Source: Eunapius fragilis
Taxonomy: Eukaryota > Porifera > Demospongiae > Spongillida > Spongillidae
DNA length: 64,000 bases
Assembly: GCA_963681505.1 (NCBI GenBank)
Contig: OY811971.1
Span: 18,612,234-18,676,233 of the forward strand
Direction: 5' to 3'
A model generated the notes under the pieces. The model was not told the origin of the DNA. It did not search any database and saw only the letters and a list, made by a program, of their open reading frames with translations. Below, one piece after another: positions 25,248 to 38,450 of the stretch. Both the position numbers and the translations under genes were made by a program. Each line of letters opens with the position of its first letter. Within the stretch, counting starts at the first letter, position 1.

Positions 25248-25551
25248 ACAAGATATAAAAATTTAATTAAAATAAAATTGGTGATGTAGGATTTGTAGAC
25301 AGCAATTGAGTAAAAAGTAAGGAAACAAGGAATTACGGATTTTAGGCATTCATTTAATTATAAATATTACAGACCTACATTATTTAGCAAATCTACTTCC
25401 TTGAAAATTCTGTGCTAAATGTAGGTCTGTAATATTTATAATTAAATGAATGCCTAAAATCCGTAATTCCTTGTTTCCTTACTTTTTACTCAATTGCTGT
25501 CTACAAATCCTACATCACCAATTTTATTTTAATTAAATTTTTATATCTTGT
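25248..25551. mobile_element. 304-bp near-perfect palindrome (hairpin MITE)
   Basis: The arms 25248-25382 and 25417-25551 are close to exact reverse complements. The sum of paired positions is constant (50799) at both outer and inner checks. The loop is about 34 bp, partly paired again. Ends are ACAAGATATAAAA and its inverse. No coding frame or clear target duplication. Confidence 0.85.
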
Positions 25552-25859
25552 TTCACACATTTTTATGCATGAGAATAAACGAAGGAGGAAGTATATATGC
25601 ATATTGAGGCATGTATTGGGCAACCTTAGAATCATACTCTATCGTAGCACAAGAGACAGTTTGATCTGCTCACATGCAATCGAACAGTGGGGAAGGGTGA
25701 GGTGCAATGGGTGGAGCAGGGCACGCCTACTCCCAGCTACATGTAAGCTGGGATCCGCCTCTGGTAATAAGCTAAAATTATACTATCAGAGATACATGTA
25801 TTGAATAATTGTGGGTAAAAACATTGATTTCTCTCTTGTACCTGATGACATCTAGTACA

Positions 25860-27200
25860 TGTAAGACCACATGTTGGGATATACCATGTGTGTTATGCAC
25901 ACAGGAAGGAGGCAGGCTTGCTGTGGTTTTATTACAGCTGCAAGTTGTACAAAAAGTTGACGCAGAAGAACCTTTTCACATGCCTTGCAGCTGTAGACCC
26001 AGAGCCATTAATTTACATGGTACCCCAAGGTCACAGCTGCAACCCTAATTGGCCATTTGATAGATCTTGTAAAGCATAAATTACAATGATGTACTTGACA
26101 ACACAGGGATGTTCAGGTTTGCAGCCATAGAGATATTAAGACCACATGCTGGGACACCATACATGGAATCATGGTTAGTCCTACAAAGCATTAATCACTT
26201 ATCCAAATTGAAACTGTAGCTCTTGTAAAAAAGAGCTGCATGTAATAGGTAACTGGTTCCAGTTGAAAACAGGAGAACATCATGGAGGGTCCATGTGCAT
26301 GTTTTAGCAGCCATAGAAGCTATGACAAGGTTTTAGACCACACACCATGCCACCATATATGGTATGGAATGCAGGAAGGGGCAGGCTTGTGGTTGCAAAG
26401 TTGCAAGATAAATGTTGACACAGAGAAACTTGTTCACATACCCATGCAGATGTAGACAGCAATATATAACATGACATATGAACACATACATGGGAGGGAG
26501 GCAGGCCTATTTTTAAGAGCAGTTTTGTATAGAGAACATCAACTGATATAAGGATTGGATTGTGAGTTAAGTATAACATATGATTGTGTGAACTCATATT
26601 CCTCTTTTCAGGGTGAGGGCCTATAGAGACAGATCCATTAATTTACATGCAGTCAAGGTCACAGCTGCAACCCCATTTGCCATTTGATAATCCTGCAAAG
26701 CATAAATCTCTTAGTCAGAGTGATAGCTCTTAAAAGAGCTGTAATTGGTTCCAGATGATGTACTGCAGAACCCAGGGAAGGATTGCTCCATGTTCAGGTT
26801 TGCAGCCACAGTATATGTGTCAAAGTTTAAGACCACATGCTGGGACACCACACACGGAATCATGCAGGAAGTTAGTTAGTCCTGCAAAGCGAGGCAGATA
26901 GATAGCTCTTAAGAGAGGTGCATGTAATAGGTTCCAGCTGAAAATTAGAGATCACCATGGTCCTACATGTTTTAGCAGCCATAGAAGCTATGACACATAC
27001 TGGGCCACCAAATATGGTATCCATACAGCAGGCATGTGATTTTATAGACTGTACAGCTGTAAGATAAAATATTTGTGTCACAGTTTACACAGAGAACCTA
27101 GGGAACATGTTTTAGCAGCCATAGATGCTACATCCTGTATGGTAAGGTTTAAAAGACACATGCTGGGCCACCAAATATGGTATCCATTGACAGGCATGTG
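25860..27200. repeat. Degenerate tandem repeats next to the Helitron
   Basis: At least six diverged copies of a unit containing GCAGCCATAGAAGCTATG, TTAAGACCACATGCTGGGAC and CACCAAATATGGTATCCAT, at about 25865, 26120, 26310, 26800, 26975 and 27110. Spacing varies from roughly 130 to 500 bp. It sits directly 3' of the OTU frame in Helitron orientation and may be non-coding transposon tail. Confidence 0.6.
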
Positions 27201-27447
27201 GGTTTTATCCTTGTAAAAATATAATAGTCAACATTCACAAGACACAACCAGAGAATGTGGTATAAAAATCCCCTCAGAGAGTATCACAAGCATATACTCC
27301 AATGCAAATTGATCACATTTCATCATTGGGGATTTTTAAACACACATACATATATTATGCTGTCATCAACAAATGGTACAAAAAGGCAAAGAAAGGGTGA
27401 AAGCAACTAAATCCATGTACAGCCAATTGCCTGATTGTGTCAATGAT

Positions 27448-27486
<39 letters not shown>

Positions 27487-27496
27487 GTGTGTGTGC
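27448..27496. repeat. TG microsatellite
   Basis: Short (TG)n with one CG interruption; no coding value. Confidence 0.95.
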
Positions 27497-27744
27497 ATCA
27501 GGTCAGGGGAGGACAACCTTGCTGCAGGAAGGTGTGCTTTCATTTTTTTTTTGCACATCACTCACTCAACCCTTTGAACACAGCATTTTTTTTTGCAGCA
27601 AATCACATCATACACATTGACCTGTGACATCAAGATACCAACACAAACGGTGGCATGGCTGTTTGCTTTTCACTAGCATTCCTTTAAATACTGCATTTAT
27701 TGGGTACCTCATGGTGATGACAACATACATGTATACTAACACAT

Positions 27745-28334
27745 CTATGCAGGCAGCTGAGATGTCACAACTTCAAAATGGTTACCATTCACATGAAGAA
27801 TGTACATTGATATTTGTGTTACATCTTCAACGATTCCAGGATCAATGTGGGAAGGAAAACGTGGTTCCCATCTTTGGTTAATGGTTGAAAAGGCATATAT
27901 GTTACACTTTAACAGGTGGGCCAGTACTGACATTTCGTTTGTTGTCCCCCAAGAATTGACCTTATCTATACGTGTGTTATGTATGTACTCTTGTACACTA
28001 CTGCCCATGTCAACACACTGTGCTTCTTCCAAATAGGTAGCAATGCGCCTCATGTGACTAACAATAGCTGTGCGGATTTCAAAATGCTGGTCTTGTGACC
28101 CAGTTATTATGTAGGAGAAAGAACGAAACAGACAGTTCCCATCACCTACAATTCTAACTACAGTGGTTAGGTCAGGGCGGTTTAAGAGAACGCTCCCACC
28201 CCCTTTTTCAGAATGGATTTCACCGTGGAAAGTAAGACCTAGTTGAGCACACTTTTCATGCTGCCATGTCAAATCAGTTTGGTGATAGCGGAACACATAC
28301 CCAAGTTTGCGAGCATGCCACAATTGAAAATGTC
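27745..28334 (-). CDS. OTU-type cysteine protease domain, overlaps Helitron helicase end
   Basis: OTU proteases cleave ubiquitin chains. The frame has the catalytic pattern VRIVGDGNCLFRSFSY (Asp-Gly-Asn-Cys) and, about 110 residues later, NGNHFEVV with the catalytic His. Upstream is HQTDLTWQHEKC, seen in transposon-associated OTU proteins as I remember them. About 192 residues from the first TTG; there is no ATG near the 5' end, and the frame opens only four codons earlier. It overlaps the last ~55 bp of the helicase frame in a different phase, so expression must need a frameshift, splicing or an undetected start. This suggests a C-terminal part of a former Helitron polyprotein, or sequence acquired at the 3' side. 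The catalytic residues look intact. Confidence 0.75.
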
Positions 28335-31300
28335 ACAAGCTTTCCGTGTGGAAAACAGGCTCAGAGGTGATTTTCCACACTTTTGAAGGTCTTGGAACTT
28401 TTCAAGAGGGGTGCATGTAATCACTCTACTCTTTAATGTGGCAATAGTGTTTGCTGATAGAGAGTCTGTTCTCACATCATTTAACAACAAACCAAACTCG
28501 AGATCTTCTTTCTGCCTCTGGTTAATGATCAACTCGTCATACTCCACACACTGATGCCAAATGTTTACAGATGTGAGGCAGCCTAGCCTTGTAGCTATCA
28601 GTTTGTTTGAAATGCTCTGAAATACAGGGGAGCCATGGACAGGGGGAAGCTGTAAAATATCCCCTACAAACAGGATGTTAATGCCACCAAACCACTGGTC
28701 ACCGCCAAATAACTCTTCCAGTCTGAGGTGTATGTATGCTAGGTTCAAACTGGAGAGCATAGAAACTTCATCTATTATGATTAGTTTCACATGCCTAAAA
28801 CCATTTCGCATAACCTTTACAGATTCCTTGGGCAGGGGCCAATATGTAGAGGTTTTCCCCTCATGCTCTACTGGGAGCTGAAAGAGGCGATGTACTGTTA
28901 CACCATTAATGTTATATGCTGCCAGACCAGTAGGGGCACATAATGCACACGTCAGGGCACCCATGTCTGGCCATAGCTCAGCTATCTTAGCTTTAAGGGT
29001 ATGAATGAGAAAAGACTTCCCTGTTCCACCAACCCCACTTAGGAACATGTACAATGGCTGCAAACTTGAGCAAGTGCATTCACCATCTTCATGTCTCTTT
29101 TGGTGGACAAGATGGGTGACAATACGATCAAATACTCGTACTTGATCCTGGTTGAGCTTAGCAACCATATGATCAATGTTGACTGCTTCTGATGGACAAT
29201 CATTTAGTTGGTAAACGTCTTCCATAGCAGTTTTGGCTTCTCCTTGCACCAAGCCATCTTCTGTGACCTGAGGGACAGGGGCTTCCTGCAGAAGGGCTCT
29301 TGCCTCGTTGATGGCATGCACCTTCTTGTGTGCTTCAAGTGCTACCTGTAGCCTCTGGTGATGGTCAGAGAGCATGGGGTTAGCCGAAAGCTGACGACTA
29401 AATGCAGCCTCTGCAGTCTCTTGCTTTCCTACTAAATCACTTTCATTTCTGAAAGGGATGTAAAGGAGTATAAGAGAGTAAAAGTAATCCTCTCTCTGCT
29501 GCTCATTGCTGGGATCATACAGTTTATGATTGGGCAGCCATGCCTTGGTCCGCTTGCGGTACGCTCTCTGTCCACTGGTGTCTGTACCACTGTACTCGTA
29601 CCACTTTATGAAATCATACAGACACACATCGTCCAAGTTTCTTGGACGATGTGGATAGAAATTGTCCAAAACATTATTTTCCAAAATGTCTGTTGATGTA
29701 CGGTCATGAGTATCAATGGAAACTAGCTGCTTGTGATTTTTTACACGACGTTTTCTCTTATGGGGAAATGCAGCATCAATCCATTTGACTGTTTCTGATT
29801 TTTCAGTCAAATGGTCTCCTAGCAGCAGATCACTGGCTTCATACAGCCCAACTTCCCTAGAACGCAAGCACCTGATTCCAAAAGACCATAGCTTGCTGTA
29901 TATGGTACTGCTGGTGCTAACTTCCTGCCAGACATCTTGCATGTTACTCTTCTCTGCTTTGGTAACATACCCTGTCACATAGTGTGCCAGGGTCAGAGAA
30001 GACTCTGCTATGTACTGGATGTCCATGTTGGCTTTCCACAACAGCAGCAGAAGTGGGTTGTAGTCGTTAACACGAGCTTCCTGTGGTAAACGTGGAAGCT
30101 GGTAGATTTTCTTTTTGGACTTGAGGCACTCCTCAACAGGGTACAGAGAGGCACATTCAGTGCTATCTCGAGGAAAGCCAGACTTACAAGTGGTGATGAA
30201 TGTACCTTTAAGGTTTCTCTTACGCTTGCAGTACGCACTGCACGTGTGCATCTGGTACTTTGTGACCAGCTTATGGAGTTCAGGATTAAGGGCAGCGTCG
30301 GGAATCTTACAAGTGATCCTTTCCTGAATCCATTTCAGAACACTTACAGGATCACTTTCACCAATCACAGGTGCCCCCTCTATCCAAAGCAGGATGTGGT
30401 AGTGTGGGGCACCTCTGGACTGATATTCCTTCTTATAGTAGTGATGTGTTACCACTCCAAGGACGGCGGCTTTCAGGATGACAAGATTAAAGAAAGCGTG
30501 GAATTTTAAGGAAAACACTCTTGAAACAGAGATGGCATCCTCTACGCACAATTTAGATATGGGATATGTGCTGGGCTGGTCATTGACCTTTCTCAGATAG
30601 CGAGCAATGTCCTCGCAGTCATACTCAGCACAGCTGAAGGTCAAGAAGAGGGTTGGTGTTCCCCACTCCCTAACCATGCACTTTAGTTCACTACTCCTCA
30701 AGAACCAGAACTGTTTTGTACCACGAACTGTTTGGAATATGGTGGAAAGGTTAGCTTCTACAGCTTTATCAGATTTGGACACACTGGACAGGAACTCATG
30801 CACAGGCAGACTGGTATTTCCTGTGCATTTCAACAGATTATAGATGCCAGATGCTATCTGGCGCATCTGCTGCTGTGACAAAAGAAAGAACACGTATTGT
30901 GCATCCTTTCTGAAGCGAGAGTCCTTGTTCAGGAGTCTAGACTTGGCATATTCAGATGAAGAAATGGGCACTTCTCGTGTGTATAGTTCACCAAAATGTC
31001 CCGAAGGAAACAAATTGGGAAAACACATTACGTCAAGATATGCTTGCCTATTGTCAAGTGGTTTTTCTTTCACGTTCAACATTTTGTATTGATCAATGTC
31101 AGGACTGATGGAATTGTGCTGGTCCAATGAACGTATAGTATACGACTGGAACATGGCTATGTCTTCTTTGGTAGCCTTTTCTATCATGGTGCTAGAAGTG
31201 TTATCGATTGTTTCGACAACCTTCTTTGTAGCTTCTTCAAGGGATTCGTCATCAACATTCTTGTAAAGCCAATTTATCTCTTTAAGTTTAACCAAAGCTG

Positions 31301-33686
31301 CCTTAACAACATTGATATCCACTAAAGATTGCCAGACCACCTTTCCTTTGGTTGGGACACCATTAACCATAATGTATAGCTCTGGGTCAGGTATTGGCAC
31401 TGCTGTATCAGTACCTACCTCACCTAGAGTTTCCATTGTTTTATTCAGTGGTAGTGGAAGGAAAAACACAGAACCTTTGCAGGCCTGTAGCGAGTTGTAT
31501 TTAGGCACATTACCAGTGTATGTGCCTAGTCTGACTATGGTCTGAAATGCTTTAGCCCTTTGAACTAACTGCCTGCTGAGGGCATCTAGCCTTTTTAACT
31601 CCTCTGGAACAGTCTCAGTCAAAAGGCCATTTAGGATACATCTAGGGGGCATTTTGTTTGCATTAAGTAGTGGGCGACAGTACATGCACACATACAGGTC
31701 ATTTTGGTCCAAATCATGCTCAGTAAGATATGCTCTCAACCACATCCAAATGTCTGTATGGTACTTGTCACGAGTGAAATCTACACCTGAAACCTGTTTA
31801 CGCTGGTGTAACCTCTCACAGCTACAACAGGGAAACTCTGGGTCATCTTTCCACCTAGCTTGCACTTCAGCAATAACATCTGCATGACTTATCAAAAGAT
31901 GGTGTTCAATGGGACCAAGGCCAGATACTGAGTGATCTTCAACAAACACTGCATTTTCACTCCCATCTTCACTAAACACCAGGGATAGGTCTGCAAAGCC
32001 CAGTGTGTGTACTACCTCTTCTACATTACCAGAAGAAAGAGCTTCGTCTATGTGGGCCACTGCAAAGTGACTCTTGCGCACAGAGTACAAAAGCCACAGA
32101 AATCTTCTCAGCATTGGATAGTGTGTTGAGGCTGCTCGAATTACTCTTAGTGGACATGCACATGACAGCATCTCACAAGATATGGGATGTCCATGCAGTT
32201 CACTGACCCTAGGCTGTTCTCCATCATCTGGAGTGTCAGGAATAGTAGCCTGTGCCTGTTGAACTAAAGTACAACCTCTGTCTATTTTGTCAAGCCCTTG
32301 TCGTATCTCATCGTGTGACTTTTTAAAGAGGGACTTTGTGGTACATATTACCTCTATCTCCTCTTTACTGGGCTGTCTGCACTCACTAGAACATTCCCAC
32401 TTTAGTGGCCTCATGCTCATTGTCCCTATCTCCTTACTGACAACACAGCGACCATGCTGGTCTACTGGCATGGCTTGTACGTGTTTAACTGGTGTGTAAG
32501 AACTATCATAAAAATACGGCTCTGAACCCACAGAGTGACAACGCTCCCAACTGTCTACATTGGAATGCGAAAAACTCAAGGCATTGATGGAGCGCGCACC
32601 TTTAATGAGCGCCCCAGCATGTACTCTACGCAGGCTCAAAGCTTTGCTTACCAAAGCATTTGTGCAAATCTCAGCTACTGCTTCACTAGCAGTTCGTGTG
32701 AGCACCTTTTTAGCTAGACAGGGATTAACCTTATTGAAGGCATCATTCAACTGTCCAAGTAATGAGCTATTGTTATGAAGGGCTTTATTTAGCTCACCCT
32801 TGTATGTACCCTGTACACTAGGACTAGGCTCAAACAGAGAGTATCTAAAGGGAGAAGAATAGAAAAACAGAAGTTAAATATGAATATTTTATGTTTTAGA
32901 TATTATATGCGCACCCTCGTTTTGTTATTCTGATTGAGGTATGTTTACCAAATTTTAAAGCATGAATTATTCACGCACAAGGTATGGAGTATATGGGGCA
33001 GTGCAATAGAAATTTGGGCTTATGTAGGACAACTAAAAGAAAGTAATGCTTGCCATTGATACGTATGGCTATGAGAGCGCTATCCAGTATCCTAAAACTG
33101 TTAAATTTGAAAAGCAAAAGCCCAATTTTCTCTTGCACTGCCCCATATGTATTGTGGGCGTTATTCGTTTTCCTATCTACATGTAACTCACAGACGACTC
33201 GCAAGAACACACGCACACGATACAATATATCGGTCCCTTGCATGTAGGACATATTGCACCCAAACATTGCAAACACTCCTACCTCATAGGATTTCTTTTC
33301 CTGCGGCTGTTTATCCTTGAGATATCTCTCTTGGCCTTTGGATTTGCCTGATATTGATCTTGTTTGGAGGCTAAAATTAGTTCTCTATTTTGATCATAGT
33401 AGGCCTTCATGCTATCCTTCTTACTTTCCGGATCAAGCCAGTATTGGGCCTTAGCGCTCTCCTTCTTACTTTCCGGATCAAGCCAGTATTGGGCCTTCAT
33501 GCTATCCTTTTTACTCTCAGGATCGGCTTTGTAGCGCTTCCTGTCGCAAGTCTTCTTTTTTTCATGCGCTTCTTGAAAACTGTTACGCTCCTCAATATCT
33601 TGCGACTCGCCAACACAACAGTCGTCATTTAACTTTGCGATCTTCTTTGCACGATTCTTTTCTCTTCGCGATCGACGTGACGGCAT
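28269..33686 (-). CDS. Helitron Rep/helicase, two exons
   Basis: Rolling-circle transposase. Exon 1 is 33686-33283, from ATG to AG|GTAGGA. Exon 2 is 32844-28269, after acceptor TTCTCCCTTTAG. The join makes an Arg codon and keeps frame, giving 1,659 residues. Exon 1 is basic and holds three 15-residue repeats (consensus DPESKKDSMKAQYWL). The Rep part has the two-histidine motif RGAPHYHILLW (about residue 950) and the paired tyrosines YVTGYVTKAEKS. The Pif1-type helicase part has Walker A GVGGTGKS (about residue 1408), Walker B IIIDEVSML and GDILQLPPV. It ends at the region of helicase motif IV (STRKACDIFNCGML); motifs V and VI are missing. No internal stops, so the copy is young. The 5' TC and 3' hairpin/CTRR ends were not found. 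Confidence 0.9.
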
Positions 33687-35634
33687 TTTGAAGAAAACAA
33701 ACCAGACACGTCAAGCTTTTGGTACAACCGTGACAACAATTGAATAGTATAACTGTAGCGCACTATATGAAATATAGAACGTGTTCAACCACACGTTCCC
33801 GCCCACTTTTATGTCTTCCAAAGGCCGATAAAATCTGTTGTGGGCTATACTAACAAAACTAAGTTTGCTAGAGATTGAAATTTGTGTCAAGCATAACTCT
33901 CGTTACTAACATAATAAAACAAATCCAACTCGACAATAAGTTTCTAACTTGTTGGTTCTAGTGCTTCCGCATAACGGCTAACATTATACTTCAATCGTGA
34001 CAAAGATGCAATGCAATAAACCTCTTATCCGAGCAAATCTTATCTTATCAGATCCGGAAGAAGATGGAGAAACTTTTTTTCAGGTTCGAGTGTGGGAACG
34101 AGAGAGCGTTATCTCTGTTGTCTGAGCTTTCTAAGCGTCGGCAGTTTTATTACATTGTAGGTAATTGTTGGCTGTATCCAAATACGCCCGCTAAAGGCCA
34201 ACTGATTCTACGGTGCAGCGGCAATAGTGGAATATGGTGTTTCGCTAATCGTATTCATCACACTTCAAATCCTACATAGGACCTACTAACGTAGGTCCTG
34301 ATACACAAAGAAACCTGCGCACACACATATACACAAAGAAACACACACACGCACATACACACACATACACACATAAATGCACCGAAATACACACATACTA
34401 AAATACACATGCACTAACAACAGCCTTAGTCTTACGTTCTGGCACCACACAATGCTTCGTTTTGAATCATGTGCCTTCAGGCTCACTCAATCTGTCATCT
34501 GCATGCAGTGCCACCTTTGGGAGAGATAGAAAGGTGGAAGAACAGGGAAAGAGAGAGAGAGAGAGTGATGGACAATGGAGATTCACATTTAGCCATGCAC
34601 ATACCTCACATTAAAACAATCCACACAACCACACATAGCCATGCCTATAAATCCAACCCTTTCGAATGGTGCAAATTCAAGTTCATTTTGATATGTGAAG
34701 CAAAGCTATATTTTTAGTAACCAGTGTGCTAATTTGATCCTATCAAATATCAGCAGTGGTAAACCTAGATGTTGTTTCCACACAACCCTTTGCCCTATAA
34801 GGCAGGCAGAGAGCGTTTAATTCTCCAGGCGTGACCAAACTATTTATGGAAAGATAACATCAACTCAACATAGCACGATTTAGGGAGGGAGGTGCACCCT
34901 TATTAAGTATAGCACATACGATCAAAGGCTGCGAAACGCTTTATATGGTAATGTCAGGATTTTGGTTAGAGGATTTTGTTACATTTAGTTACATGTTTTG
35001 CACAAATTGTTTGGACACTATCCCTTAGCTAACTAGGACTTGCCCACTGCCCGTATAGCCATCCTTTGCTTCCGACATTGCACCAATATAATGCTGCACA
35101 CGTGCGTGCCAGAATGGCTCCATTGCACACTTTCAATCGGAAAAAAAGCTCACACGTTTTCTGATTGCAGCTTTGTTCATATGCCTGTGCACACCATTAC
35201 GGTTGAGTACAGGGTAGTGTGGCTAAGTTGGTAATGGACCAATACGTGATAATAATTCATGTACCACATTATGATATGTATGCGCCTGCACAGTATTAAA
35301 GTTGCATTGCTGGCAAATGCCAGAGCGCTTGCTGATCAGTATTCACAACATACGTAGCAGATTGTTTAGCTTGCTAAAGCGGATGAAGAGGCTATACGGC
35401 GGCTTCTGCAGTGCTCGGCTCCTTGGCGATTGCAGATATTCTTGCCGATTTAACGTACTTCGCATTAAACTCTGTTGTTACGCTGCTAAATCATAGTGCT
35501 GTGTGGGCGTGGTTGCCAAAAATTTCGCGGCGAAGCGCGCGCTAGCTTCTCAGCTCCCCCCTCCAGCACATTCTAGATACGCGCCTGCCTTGTATCATTG
35601 TCAGCATGCTTCCTATTTTTAGCCACATGCTAGG
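33687..35634. other. Spacer upstream of Helitron frame
   Basis: Probably includes the Helitron 5' leader and end, which I could not place. A 71-codon frame at 34064-34279 and others are too short and motif-free. Short CA and GA runs lie at about 34318-34390 and 34553-34566. Confidence 0.45.
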
Positions 35635-35636
35635 TA

Positions 35637-36763
35637 CAGGGGGGACTCGTAAGTGGAGACTTTTTGCACCTCGCAGATGGAGAAAATACGCAACATTCAT
35701 TGCACCTTTAACATAACTGTCAGTTGATACAGCCCTGCCGACTTCAGTACCGCTTATAATATTTATTGGCTGTTGAAAATGTTGTGGGCTTATTTATAGC
35801 GCTTCGTAATCCGCCCCCTTTCTCCAACCATAAAAGATTTAGTTCCTATATAGCTAGCTTCTCCACGCCCTGCCTACTTCTTACCTTCATTACAAAGCTA
35901 CGTGTACCTAATACCAGCATGCTCACTTCCAGTCATTTCAACCTTGCTTTGTTACCTTGGTGGAGGGATGGACACAACCTGAGTACCCAACCCAAAGTAG
36001 GAAACTTTGAATGATGCACTATCAGTATACACTGTTACTTCAATTTTACCTCAAGTGTTCACTTGCTTGATGATATTCACGTGCACCTTCATTGAGCACC
36101 TGACCATGTAACAAGGAGTAGGTAGGCATACATTAACAAGGATGTACATCATCGGCTATAAGACATCAGTCTCGCTGCAAGGTTCAGAACGTCAATGATC
36201 TAAATTTGGGAAGGGAGGAGTGCAGTTATCCTATAATCCCCACCATACCATGAAAACTCATCTTAGATCTGTCAGTGAACACACCATTTTCTGCTGTGCA
36301 ACAAAAGCAAAAGGTACAGTGTTTGGATTGATGCTCTTCTGTAGGCTCACACCATCATGCATTTGCAACATGTCAATGGATATATGGTTATGGCGATTTG
36401 GTACTACCAAATCGCCATAACCATATCCATTGACATGTGTATATCATCAAGCAAGTTGAAATGACTGGAAGTGAGCATGCAGGTATTAGGTACACGTAGC
36501 TTTGTAATGAAGGTAAGAAGTAGGCAGGGCCGCCGGGGCGTGGAGAAGCTAGCTATAGGAACAAAATCTTTTATGGTTGGAGAAAGGGGGCGGAAACGAA
36601 GTGCTATAAATAAGCCCACAACGTTATTCAACAGCCAATGAATACTATAAGCTGTACTGACTTCGGCAGGGCTGTATCAACTGACAATCATAAAGTGCAA
36701 TGAATGTTGCGTATTTTCTCCATCTGCGAGGTGCGAAAAGTCTCTACTTGCGAGTCCCCCCTG
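35637..36763. mobile_element. Foldback element 1, ends CAGGGGGGACTCG, TA-flanked
   Basis: A 1,127-bp inverted structure: the left arm (35637 to about 35940) is mirrored by the right arm (about 36460 to 36763), including CACCTCGCAGATGGAGAAAA and CAAAGCTACGTGTACCTAAT. The centre has a second palindrome, GGCGATTTGG and its inverse around 36404. Flanked by TA on both sides. No transposase; a TA-duplicating (Tc1/mariner or pogo) source is inferred. Confidence 0.75.
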
Positions 36764-36955
36764 TATTTACGCGTGAGTTTGCGGTAAGGCTATGAATTTT
36801 AATCAGTCATTTTTAATGACTTCCGTAGTTTACGGTAATATTTGCATGAAACCCACACGGCCGGCCTGACCCCAGAAACTACAGGCGGGGCCTAACGAAC
36901 GTTAATTGTAATCATTATAACTAGCTCAATCGCAGTTGCAACGCTTGAGTCAGTA

Positions 36956-38203
36956 CAGTAGCGGCTCGCACATTGCGAAAAGTAACAGCTCGCACATTGC
37001 CCTATTCATTGTGATGTTAGGCCAGGGTTAGTGTTCTTTGCGTGACCCAATCGATCGCTGCAACCCACCGCTAATGATTTGACGCGGCCCAGGAACTCAT
37101 TAGACGGTAGTTTATGTAAACCACCCACCTGTTGATCATCCCAGAAATTATAATATGTACTTTAACCCTTTAGCTGAGGAGAAAACACCTGAACGGAATG
37201 GCTTTACCGTTTTTCTTCTTGTATTTTCGATCTATGTCCACGATGATTAAGGCAGCTTGCGTATTTCTCCAGCAGCTATGCATGTAACACCCAAGCTGAG
37301 TGAATGCATACACACATTGCGCCTGAATTGTGCTGTAGAGAACTTAGTGCATAAGTAACTGAAGCAATCCCACCTAGCCACACGAATCATGTTACTACGA
37401 TGAGCACTGGCTATGTGTCAAAAGGTCATATGCAACTGTATCACTGCATGGTTAAGTGCGTACATAATCCCCGTTCCTAATCCCGTGCTGCATGCAATGA
37501 CCAATCAGCGCTCATTCACTCGTGTCCTTTGTATATAGTGGACGGGTGAAACACCCTACATACATGTAGTACTCCAGACAGGCCCTACTATTAGAATCTT
37601 TCTTTTTCAACATACATCCTAAACGATGCATACCCACGATAATAAATTGCATCATGCTCGTGCTTTATGCGTAGAACATGATCTTATGGTAAGATGTAGC
37701 TGTTATCCCTTCACTTTTGCACACAGGCCATATCACATACAAGATGCACATGCATACGTACATGTGTGTATCTACTCAACATACATGCTTTTAATATGTA
37801 GGTGGTTTACATGTATGGGTTGCTGCAGCATATTTATGCCACTTTTGTTGTCAGGGTGTTACATGCATAGCTGCTGGAGAAATACGCAAGCTGCCTTAAT
37901 CATCGTGGACATAGAAAATACAAGAAGAAAAGCGGTAAAGCCATTCCGTTTTCTCCTCAGGTAAAGGGTTAAAGTACATATTATAAAAAAATAATTTCTG
38001 GGATGATCAACAGGTGGGTGGTTTGCGTAAACTACCGTCTAATGAGATTCCTGCAGGGCCGCGTGAATCTCATTAGAGGTGGGTTGCAGCGATCGATTGG
38101 GTCACGCAAAGAACACTAACCCTGGCCTAACATCACAATGAATAGGGCTTATTTTCGCAATGTGCGAGCTGTTTTCGCAATGTGCACGTGCGAGCCGCTA
38201 CTG
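36956..38203. mobile_element. Foldback element 2, ends CAGTAGCGGCTC, TA-flanked
   Basis: The ends CAGTAGCGGCTCGCAC and the inverse GTGCGAGCCGCTACTG are flanked by TA. Arms of roughly 350 bp mirror each other (GGCCAGGGTTAGTGTTCTTT, GCAGCGATCGATTGGGTCAC), with a unique centre at about 37300-37850. The right end is 247 bp before the start codon of the 38451 gene. Confidence 0.8.
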
Positions 38204-38450
38204 TAGCTTAAAACAAGAATTGGTGCCCAAAGTATATTCATAAATTAAATACGAAATCATATTCACAATTCTTTTCCCCCATATATAGTGATAAATAATA
38301 CTGAATATAATTTGTGCACCCCCTCTTGATGCGTAACGCATAGATATGCAGTCATGTGCAAAGGTTATTTTGTATTGGCTGCCTGCATGTGTTACCATAC
38401 TTAGTAACATACGTGTTGACGTCATTTTCCATACGCAGCAACATTACAAG

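Noticed and set aside
34064..34279. 71-codon frame upstream of the Helitron
   Set aside because: Short, no motif, no splice or transcript evidence.
36404..36631. 75-codon minus-strand frame resembling the plus-strand frame at 35766-36014
   Set aside because: The similarity arises because both lie in mirrored arms of the same foldback element.
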